Below are positions 1 through 5,131 of a stretch of 5,204 nucleotides of DNA, one piece after another (the stretch's first letter is position 1; each line of letters starts with the position of its first letter). The stretch lies in NCBI GenBank assembly GCA_003564735.1, contig PXEK01000303.1, forward strand, positions 1 to 5,204, given 5' to 3'. A program made the position numbers and the translations under genes. Source of the DNA: Cryomorphaceae bacterium. GTDB lineage: Bacteria > Bacteroidota > Bacteroidia > Flavobacteriales_G > Salibacteraceae. A model generated the notes under the pieces. It was not told where the DNA came from, did no database searches, and saw only the letters and a program-made list of their open reading frames with translations.

Positions 1-773
1 CACGCACCACGGTGAGTCCGTTTGCCGTTCAAGAAATTGCCGATGCACTTCGCGGCACAAAAGTTCCCGTTTTGGTAAAAAACCCGATCAATCCCGATTT
101 GGGCTTGTGGATGGGTGCCTTGGAACGTATCGCTAAAGCCGGCGTTGACGATTTGGGCGCGATTCACCGGGGATTTTCAACCGTTGGGGGAAATTACCGC
201 AATACGCCCAATTGGGAAATTCCGATCAAATTGAAAACTCAAATTCCGGACTTACCCCTCATCACCGATCCCAGCCATATCACCGGCGACCGCTACAAAA
301 TATTTGACGTAGCGCAAAAGTCGCTCGATTTGGAATTTGACGGATTGATGATTGAAACCCACCCCACCCCGGACGAGGCTTGGAGTGATGCCGCACAGCA
401 AGTGACACCAAAGCAACTTGACGAGATACTTTCTCTGCTTCAAATAAGAAAGAAGACAGGTAATTCCAAAGCGTTCAATGCGAGTTTGGAAGAATTGCGC
501 AGTGAAATAGACGCACTCGACGCTGAAATTTTGAGTAAACTCGCAAAACGAATGAAAATCGTTGAAGAAATAGGAGCGTACAAACGAGACAACCACGTGA
601 CCATCCTTCAACTGGAGCGATGGAAAGAAATATTGGACACCCGAATTCCGTTTGGAGAAAAATCAGGGCTGAGTGAGCGTTTTACCGAAACATTTCTCGA
701 CCTTATTCACGAGGCTTCCATCAAAGTACAAACCGATATTTTGAATAAGCAGCCAAAAACGGAAACGGAATAA
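1..773 (+). CDS. Bifunctional DAHP synthase / chorismate mutase (AroQ type), 5'-truncated by window edge
   Basis: The N-terminus lies outside the window; the first full codon is at base 3, leaving 256 residues. Residues are counted from that codon. The first ~140 residues are the C-terminal half of a KDO8P-synthase-like (type I-beta) 3-deoxy-7-phosphoheptulonate synthase, which condenses PEP and erythrose-4-phosphate in the first shikimate step. Visible motifs are LVKNP, IHRGFS, DPSH and ETHPTPDEAWSD; H92, E118 and D129 have the same mutual spacing (26 and 11) as the metal ligands of the Thermotoga enzyme. After a short linker, residues ~162-250 form an all-helical AroQ chorismate mutase (chorismate to prephenate). 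R166, R183, K194, R206 and Q243 match the spacing of the E. coli active-site residues. A C-terminal mutase fusion is characteristic of Bacteroidota; in the Porphyromonas enzyme the mutase domain mediates feedback inhibition by prephenate, so the same is inferred here. It is cytosolic and heads the co-directional group. Confidence 0.93.
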   Translation, partial: RTTVSPFAVQEIADALRGTKVPVLVKNPINPDLGLWMGALERIAKAGVDDLGAIHRGFSTVGGNYRNTPNWEIPIKLKTQIPDLPLITDPSHITGDRYKIFDVAQKSLDLEFDGLMIETHPTPDEAWSDAAQQVTPKQLDEILSLLQIRKKTGNSKAFNASLEELRSEIDALDAEILSKLAKRMKIVEEIGAYKRDNHVTILQLERWKEILDTRIPFGEKSGLSERFTETFLDLIHEASIKVQTDILNKQPKTETE

Positions 774-793
774 TATTGCCGAAAAACCATTCC

Positions 794-1444
794 ATGAATA
801 TTTTAGAAACCCTACAACGCTATAAATTAGTCGTAAGTTTATTTATCATTGTGGTACTGCATACCGTGGGCATTTTTGGTTTGAGTAGTTCACACGCCGA
901 GATGTTTCAACAACTCACACCAATAAATCTGATAATCACCTTAGGTTTACTAATTTGGAATCACGAAAACAAGACCAAAAGTTGGTATTTATACGCCGGT
1001 GCAATATACCTCAGCGGTTTTTTCGTAGAAGTTTTGGGAGTGGCTACGGGAGTGGTGTTCGGTGAGTACAGTTATGGAGAGGCACTGGGGCCGCAATGGA
1101 AAGGCACGCCGTTTTTAATCGGTGTAAATTGGTTGATATTGGTCATCGCAACCGCAGCCATCGTCGAACAATTTTTGTCTGTCAAGGTTATAAAAGCGCT
1201 TGTGGCCGCTACATTAATGGTCCTTTTGGATTCGTTTATTGAACCCTTGGCGGGCGATTTGAATTTTTGGTATTGGCCTCAAAATAAAATTCCCGTTCAA
1301 AACTACATGGCTTGGTGGGTTATTGCGTTAATCATGCACTTAGCCTACCAATATATCCCCGTTTCACGCAACAATAAAAGCGGACTTTGGGTTTATGTGA
1401 TATTCGCCTTGTTTTTTATAGTCTTAGGACACACAATACATTGA
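794..1444 (+). CDS. Carotenoid biosynthesis membrane protein, CruF-like carotenoid 1',2'-hydratase family (DUF422)
   Basis: This is a 216-residue polytopic membrane protein with about seven hydrophobic segments (roughly 12-30, 43-56, 67-88, 106-125, 131-150, 168-187, 198-214). Family signatures are visible: GFFVEVLGVATGVVFGEYSY at 75-94 followed by LGP, GTPFLIGVNW (104-113), and a DSFIEP...FWYW block (146-161) followed by QNYMAWW. Characterised members (CruF, archaeal bisanhydrobacterioruberin hydratase) add water across the 1',2' double bond of an acyclic psi end of a carotenoid. I chose the ATG at 794. An in-frame TTG at 776, 2 nt after the upstream stop, would add six residues (MPKNHS) and is less likely. 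No Shine-Dalgarno sequence is seen. The stop is 1 nt before the crtZ start, so it should be translated together with the hydroxylase and cyclase. The family call is firm; the exact substrate is inferred from the neighbours. Confidence 0.85.
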   Translation: MNILETLQRYKLVVSLFIIVVLHTVGIFGLSSSHAEMFQQLTPINLIITLGLLIWNHENKTKSWYLYAGAIYLSGFFVEVLGVATGVVFGEYSYGEALGPQWKGTPFLIGVNWLILVIATAAIVEQFLSVKVIKALVAATLMVLLDSFIEPLAGDLNFWYWPQNKIPVQNYMAWWVIALIMHLAYQYIPVSRNNKSGLWVYVIFALFFIVLGHTIH

Positions 1445-1445
1445 T

Positions 1446-1931
1446 ATGGAATACCTGTTGAATACATCCATCGTGATAGCTACTTTCTTTTTTATGGAAT
1501 TCATGGCGTGGTTCACCCACAAATTTGTGATGCACGGCTTCATGTGGTATTTTCACAAAGATCACCACCAAACCGAACCGGGCTTTTTTGAAAAAAACGA
1601 CGTGTTTTTTCTCATTTTCGCCGTTCCCTCATGGTTGTTCATCATGTTTGGAATGATGGCCGGTAACGACTGGCGCGTATTTGTGGGATTGGGAATTCTG
1701 CTCTACGGCATTTGCTACTTTTTAGTACACGACGTACTCATTCACAAGCGTTTCAAGTGGTTTAAAAAAGTAAAGCACCCTTATTTTAAGGCTCTGATTA
1801 TGGCGCACCACAATCATCACAAGCACAAGGGTAAAGAAGACGGAGAATCTTTTGGGATGCTCGTTGTAGCCGCGAGGTATATTAAAGATGCCTACCGCAA
1901 ACACAACCTCAAAAAACAACGAGCCTTATGA
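1446..1931 (+). CDS. crtZ: Beta-carotene hydroxylase (CrtZ, fatty-acid hydroxylase superfamily)
   Basis: This 161-residue di-iron membrane oxygenase hydroxylates C3 of carotenoid beta-ionone rings (for example beta-carotene to zeaxanthin) using O2. All ten conserved histidines are present in four clusters: H25/H30 in HKFVMH, H37/H40/H41 in HKDHH, H95/H100 in HDVLIH, and H121/H124/H125 in HHNHH. The order and the flanking residues (MHG, HKR, AHHNHHKHKG) are those of bacterial CrtZ rather than of sterol desaturases in general. Hydrophobic stretches at about 6-22, 54-72 and 79-94 anchor it in the membrane, leaving the histidine clusters on the cytosolic side as in the family. Length is typical (about 160-175). 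It starts 1 nt after the upstream stop, and its final TGA overlaps the next start as ATGA, so translational coupling is likely. The C-terminus is basic (KDAYRKHNLKKQ). Confidence 0.95.
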   Translation: MEYLLNTSIVIATFFFMEFMAWFTHKFVMHGFMWYFHKDHHQTEPGFFEKNDVFFLIFAVPSWLFIMFGMMAGNDWRVFVGLGILLYGICYFLVHDVLIHKRFKWFKKVKHPYFKALIMAHHNHHKHKGKEDGESFGMLVVAARYIKDAYRKHNLKKQRAL

Positions 1932-2644
1932 TGGAAACCAAGTGGCTTTACCTTATTCTCAATTCCTTTACGATTTCTATTCCGTTCATTCGAAGTTTTG
2001 AACCGCGAATAGCCTATTACAAAACTTGGCCGGCTCTGTTTAAAGCCATTTTCATTGTGGGTACCTTTTTTGTCGTTTGGGATATCATTTTTACAGATAT
2101 TGGCGTGTGGGGTTTTAACCCCAAATACCTCAGCGGCATCGAGCTGGCGGGTTTACCGCTTGGTGAATACCTGTTTTTTATTACCGTGCCCTACGCTTGC
2201 GTTTTTATTTATGTGGTGCTCAATTACTTTTGGCCCAAAAACCGATTCTTTGACAAACACGCCTCCAACATTAACTACATTTTAATGTCGCTGGGCATTA
2301 CCCTTTCCATTTTTTACTATAACCTGCTGTACACTTTTTGGACTTTCGTTTTCCTCACGGCGTTTTTGGCGTTTTTAGAGTTTAAACTCAAACCAAAATG
2401 GCAGGGTAAGGCATATCGCGCATACACCGTTGCACTGTTGGGATTCTTTCTCATCAATGGTATTCTCACCGGCACGGGAATAGAAGAAGAAGTGGTTTGG
2501 TATAACGAGCTGCACTTTGTGGGCTTGAGAATGGTCACCATTCCGGTTGAAGACACCTTTTACGGGTTGCTTCTTATTTTGATGAATATTTGGCTTTACG
2601 AGTACTTTAGAGGAAGTACCAAACTCTTCACCAATGAAAATTAA
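1928..2644 (+). CDS. Lycopene beta-cyclase, fused CrtYc-CrtYd type (two-repeat membrane protein)
   Basis: This 238-residue integral membrane protein has an internal duplication, the fused form of the heterodimeric CrtYc/CrtYd cyclases (also seen in archaea and as the cyclase half of fungal bifunctional enzymes). It closes psi ends of lycopene into beta rings without net redox change. Repeat 1 carries WDIIFTDIGVWGFNP (51-65) and LPLGEYLFFITVPYACVF (76-93). Repeat 2 carries NGILTGTGI (177-185) and IPVEDTFYGLLL (205-216), the PxE(E/D)xxF/Y elements of the family. Hydrophobic segments fall near 6-22, 37-54, 82-101, 115-134, 138-151, 167-181 and 212-228. Two ATG codons are adjacent at 1928 and 1931, giving a 4-nt or 1-nt overlap with crtZ; either would be coupled. 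One oddity is G79 in repeat 1, where many relatives have a first Glu (PLEE); E80 is retained. It is the last gene of the rightward group. Confidence 0.92.
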   Translation: MMETKWLYLILNSFTISIPFIRSFEPRIAYYKTWPALFKAIFIVGTFFVVWDIIFTDIGVWGFNPKYLSGIELAGLPLGEYLFFITVPYACVFIYVVLNYFWPKNRFFDKHASNINYILMSLGITLSIFYYNLLYTFWTFVFLTAFLAFLEFKLKPKWQGKAYRAYTVALLGFFLINGILTGTGIEEEVVWYNELHFVGLRMVTIPVEDTFYGLLLILMNIWLYEYFRGSTKLFTNEN

Positions 2645-2652
2645 GTAGCACG

Positions 2653-3099
2653 TCACCCTTTCCATTCGTTTTTCAACATCTCCACTACTCTTTGATCTAT
2701 AGGAAACGTAACTGTTTCGGGGGTGAGTTGGGTGTAGGGAACACAACGAAAAGATTCTTCCTTGTGCAAATCGGTATCAAAATCGAAGGGTTTTTGGGCA
2801 AGAGGCAGCATTTCAGGATTTTTGAGCTTTACTCGATAATAAACACTCACCACCTGTTTTTCGGTATCAAACTTTGAGGTGACGAAAAAATCCGTGGTGT
2901 AAAAGTGTTCCATAGTTTGCACCTCCACATTCATCTCCTCGCGCAACTCGCGAACAACCGTATCGGCAATGCCCTCCCCCCACTCGTGTCCGCCCCCCGG
3001 GAATTTGGTAAAAAACACATCGCCTACACATTCGTCACTCAGTATAATCCCGTCGCGATGTTCAATAATGGCATAAACTCTAATGGTGTACCCTTTCAT
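2653..3099 (-). CDS. Nudix hydrolase
   Basis: This 148-residue cytosolic Nudix-fold hydrolase would cleave a nucleoside diphosphate linked to another moiety, using divalent metal bound by the Nudix-box glutamates. The box spans residues 36-58 (GGHEWGE...RELREEMNV): G36, E42, R50, E51, E54 and E55 are in register with Gx5Ex7REUxEExGU. The penultimate box position, normally Gly, is Asn57. The preceding FPGGG (33-37) is the usual lead-in, and a beta-strand-rich start (YTIRVYAIIEHRDGIIL) is typical. Nothing in the sequence fixes the substrate, so a more specific name would be a guess. It lies downstream of the M42 gene on the same strand, but a strong terminator separates them, so it needs its own promoter in the spacer 3100-3160. 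Its stop codon faces the cyclase stop across 8 nt. Confidence 0.9.
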   Translation of the reverse strand: MKGYTIRVYAIIEHRDGIILSDECVGDVFFTKFPGGGHEWGEGIADTVVRELREEMNVEVQTMEHFYTTDFFVTSKFDTEKQVVSVYYRVKLKNPEMLPLAQKPFDFDTDLHKEESFRCVPYTQLTPETVTFPIDQRVVEMLKNEWKG

Positions 3100-3121
3100 G
3101 TTGTTGTGTTCATTATTATAA

Positions 3122-3163
3122 TCAGAACCCGATTTGCGGATGGAATTAAGGTTCTGACCAAAA
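3122..3163. repeat. Inverted repeat upstream of the Nudix gene (TCAGAACC / GGTTCTGA)
   Basis: Perfect 8-bp arms at 3122-3129 (TCAGAACC) and 3150-3157 (GGTTCTGA) are separated by 20 nt. The right arm is part of GGTTCTGACCAAAA (3150-3163), the exact reverse complement of 4361-4374. The structure lies between the M42 terminator and the Nudix start, where the Nudix promoter must be, so it could be an operator or an RNA hairpin, or simply a dispersed repeat. A TATAAT-like word on the minus strand (3120-3115) is the only -10-like sequence nearby. Confidence 0.45.
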
Positions 3164-3193
3164 AAAAACCGCGGAGCTAAACACCCCGCGGTT
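3160..3193 (-). terminator. Rho-independent terminator of the M42 peptidase gene
   Basis: Read on the minus strand just after the M42 stop codon, arms AACCGCGG (3193-3186) and CCGCGGTT (3174-3167) form a perfect 8-bp GC-rich stem. Two inner pairs (one G-U, one G-C) can extend it to 10 bp around a 7-nt loop. The stem runs into nine consecutive T residues (3168-3160, two of them in the stem). This is a textbook intrinsic terminator and should isolate the Nudix gene from M42 transcription. The stem also exists on the plus strand, but without a T-run directly after it. Confidence 0.9.
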
Positions 3194-3201
3194 ATCTGCT
3201 T

Positions 3202-4269
3202 TTATTTCAAATAGCTGAAATCGTGATTATTTTCGATATTTTGCAACGTCTTAAAAATCAAATTAATCACGTGCTGCACATCGTTTTTGTGCACCATTTC
3301 CACCGTGGTGTGCATGTAGCGCAAAGGCAGTGAAATCAACGCCGAAACTACGCCACCGTTACCGTAAGCGAACGAATCGGTATCTGTTCCCGTTGCACCG
3401 GACGCCGCCAATCGCTGAAAGTCAATCTTGTTATCACGAGCCGTTTTTTGAATCAACTTCAATAAATTATTCTGCACAGCCGGGGCGTAACTCAATACGG
3501 GCCCTTTACCCACGGCTAAGTCGCCCTCATTCTTTTTGTCAATCAAAGGCGTTTGCGTGTCGTGGCAAACATCAGTTACAATGGCCACATCCGGCTTGAT
3601 GCGCTCCACAAGCATTTCGGCACCGCGGGTACCTATTTCCTCCTGCACGGCGTTGGTAATGTACAGCCCGAAAGGCAATTTGATGTTTTCCTCCTTGAGT
3701 TTGCGTGCCACCTCGGCAATCATAAACCCGCCAATGCGGTTATCTAAAGCGCGGCATACGTAATAATCGTTATTTAGTACCATGAACTCATCTTCATAGG
3801 TAATCACGCAGCCCACGTGAATCCCCAGCTCTTCAACCTCTTTCTTCGATTTTGCCCCGCAATCGATAAAAATGTTTTCCACCTTGGGGTACTGCTCTTT
3901 TTTCTTGCGTGTGTGAATGGCCGGCCAACCGAAAATAGCCTTTACCGGTCCTTTCTCGGTGTGAATATCCACGCGTTTTGAGGGGGCAATCATGTGATCG
4001 CTGCCGCCGTTTCGCTTTACGTAAATAAAGCCGTCATCTGAAATATAATGAACAAACCAGCTGATTTCATCGGCGTGTGCTTCAATCACCACCTTAAAAT
4101 CAGCCTCGGGATTAATCACGCCCACCGCTGAGCCGTAAGGATCCACAAAATGCGTATCTATGTAGGGCTTAATATAATCCAGCCATTTTTGCTGACCTTT
4201 AGATTCAAAACCTGTGGGTGAGGGCGTGTTCAAGTAATCTTGTAAAAACTGAAATGATTTTTGATTCAT
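3202..4269 (-). CDS. M42 family metallopeptidase (TET/glutamyl-aminopeptidase/FrvX type)
   Basis: This 355-residue cytosolic aminopeptidase is of normal length for M42, a family of two-zinc (or cobalt) exopeptidases that assemble into tetrahedral dodecamers and trim peptides, probably downstream of the proteasome-like proteases. The catalytic set is complete: H65 and D67 in AHADE, bridging D176 in ALDNRIGG, general base E210 with ligand E211 in VQEEIGTRGA, D233 in VTDVCHD, and H320 in the RYMHTTVEMVH block. The insertion between D67 and D176 corresponds to the beta-barrel dimerisation domain typical of the family. Old names such as endoglucanase for this family are misannotations. No signal peptide is seen. 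It has a good -7 promoter element about 50 nt upstream and a strong terminator downstream, so it is probably transcribed alone. Substrate preference cannot be read from the sequence. Confidence 0.94.
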   Translation of the reverse strand: MNQKSFQFLQDYLNTPSPTGFESKGQQKWLDYIKPYIDTHFVDPYGSAVGVINPEADFKVVIEAHADEISWFVHYISDDGFIYVKRNGGSDHMIAPSKRVDIHTEKGPVKAIFGWPAIHTRKKKEQYPKVENIFIDCGAKSKKEVEELGIHVGCVITYEDEFMVLNNDYYVCRALDNRIGGFMIAEVARKLKEENIKLPFGLYITNAVQEEIGTRGAEMLVERIKPDVAIVTDVCHDTQTPLIDKKNEGDLAVGKGPVLSYAPAVQNNLLKLIQKTARDNKIDFQRLAASGATGTDTDSFAYGNGGVVSALISLPLRYMHTTVEMVHKNDVQHVINLIFKTLQNIENNHDFSYLK

Positions 4270-4318
4270 GGGTTTGTATTTGTGAAATGAGCAATTTTTG
4301 CGTGAATATGTTTAGCCA

Positions 4319-4326
4319 CAAAGGTA
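4319..4326 (-). promoter_or_regulatory. Bacteroidota-type -7 promoter element for the M42 gene
   Basis: On the minus strand the octamer reads TACCTTTG, an exact match to the TAnnTTTG -7 element used by the primary sigma factor of Bacteroidota. It would give a transcript leader of about 45 nt before the M42 ATG. No convincing -33 TTTG/TTG is seen at the expected distance upstream, so the promoter may be moderate in strength. Confidence 0.5.
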
Positions 4327-4360
4327 AAAAGCCGAACGGGATTAATTTACATTTTCTTAT

Positions 4361-4388
4361 TTTTGGTCAGAACCAAAATACGCCGGCG
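4361..4388. repeat. Intergenic palindromic element between the SRAP and M42 genes
   Basis: TTTTGGT (4361-4367) and ACCAAAA (4372-4378) form a perfect 7-bp stem with a CAGA loop. Three bases further on is the self-complementary octamer CGCCGGCG (4381-4388). The left half, TTTTGGTCAGAACC, recurs exactly in inverted orientation at 3150-3163 on the other side of the M42 gene. It lies downstream of the SRAP stop codon, so the hairpin might aid termination, but no T-tract follows on the minus strand. A copy of a dispersed genomic repeat is the alternative. The remainder of the spacer (4389-4441) shows nothing recognisable. Confidence 0.5.
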
Positions 4389-4441
4389 CGGTGAGACAGA
4401 GGAGAGAATTTTAGCGAGGACTCCACAAAAGATCCCAAAAT

Positions 4442-5038
4442 TTATAGAGCAGTTATGTAATCATTCCCCAAAACATAATCGCCACCTTGCAGCCAATCCC
4501 GCTCTGTTCCCGGCGATAAAATAGTCGGCATACGTTTTTTGGTGTTGTGAATTTTGCTCATTAGTTCATTCGCGGCGGTGGTGATTATGGTAAACGTTTG
4601 TCGAATTTCACCCGTCTCTCGATTCACGTTTTCACTCCACAAACCGGCAAAGGCGAAGAGTTCCCCCTCATTGATACGCAACTCGTACTTTCTTTTGTTT
4701 TTTCCTTTGGCATCTAGGTGTTGCCACTCGTAGAAACCGGTAGCCGGAATAATACATCTGTTTTTGATTGAACTTTTGAATGACGGCTTTTCATGCAGCG
4801 TTTCTATTCGAGCGTTGAGGGTGTATTTGGCAATGCTTGAATCTTTGGCCCAATGCGGAATCAACCCCCAAGAAAATAATTGTAATTGCCGAGGCTTATT
4901 GTTGGTGATCACTGCACAATGAGGATGCGTAAAAGCGTTATAAACGGTAGGCGTATAATTCTCAACACCCTTAAATTCAGCTTGGAACCGCTCCTCTACT
5001 TCGCCCGGGGATTTTGTTTGTTTAAAATGATAGCACAT
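4442..5038 (-). CDS. SRAP-family (HMCES/YedK) abasic-site DNA-protein crosslinking protein
   Basis: This 198-residue protein belongs to the SRAP family, formerly annotated as SOS response-associated peptidase. Family members bind abasic sites in single-stranded DNA and form a thiazolidine crosslink through Cys2 once Met1 is removed, shielding the lesion during replication. I therefore start at the ATG (5038) that gives MCYHF; an ATG at 5053 would add MYLRH and bury the cysteine. The other active-site residues are present: N75 and R77 in LNARIE, E104 in GFYEWQ, and H164 in the IHNTKKRMPTIL block. N75 and R77 have the same numbers as in E. coli YedK. WGLIPHW (57-63) is the usual family motif. 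It is slightly shorter than YedK (about 220). It appears to be a single gene, divergent from the partial gene at the right edge. No LexA-type operator was recognised, so any SOS control is unproven. Confidence 0.93.
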   Translation of the reverse strand: MCYHFKQTKSPGEVEERFQAEFKGVENYTPTVYNAFTHPHCAVITNNKPRQLQLFSWGLIPHWAKDSSIAKYTLNARIETLHEKPSFKSSIKNRCIIPATGFYEWQHLDAKGKNKRKYELRINEGELFAFAGLWSENVNRETGEIRQTFTIITTAANELMSKIHNTKKRMPTILSPGTERDWLQGGDYVLGNDYITAL

Positions 5039-5119
5039 GTGGCGAAGGTACATATTCGCACAACAAATTCCGAAAAACTAAACTATTAACTTGACGGTAA
5101 TATATTCATAAATATGTTG

Positions 5120-5127
5120 TATATTTG
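5120..5127 (+). promoter_or_regulatory. Bacteroidota-type -7 promoter element for the partial gene at the right edge
   Basis: The octamer TATATTTG matches the TAnnTTTG consensus exactly and ends only 4 nt before the ATG at 5132. Transcription would start at or next to the start codon, giving a leaderless or nearly leaderless mRNA. A TTG at 5091-5093 lies 26 nt upstream, somewhat farther than the usual -33 spacing, so the upstream half is uncertain. Confidence 0.55.
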
Positions 5128-5131
5128 CGTC

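Noticed and set aside
252..611. Open frame of 119 codons on the minus strand inside the DAHP synthase/chorismate mutase gene
   Set aside because: It is fully antisense to a gene with intact catalytic motifs and has no recognisable family features.
776..793. TTG at 776 as start of the CruF-like gene
   Set aside because: It would add six polar residues not needed by the fold; the ATG at 794 leads directly into the first helix. It cannot be excluded.
2375..2746. Open frame of 123 codons on the minus strand spanning the cyclase 3' end and the Nudix 3' end
   Set aside because: It overlaps two well-supported genes in other frames and its translation shows no domain or membrane pattern.
3536..3763. 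Plus-strand open frames inside the M42 gene
   Set aside because: They are antisense shadows of a gene with a complete set of metal ligands.
5039..5053. ATG at 5053 as start of the SRAP gene
   Set aside because: It would place five residues before the catalytic cysteine, which must be N-terminal after Met removal.
5098..5125. AATATA/TATATT inverted repeat as a transposon end or operator
   Set aside because: The arms are only six A/T bases in an AT-rich spacer, which is expected by chance.
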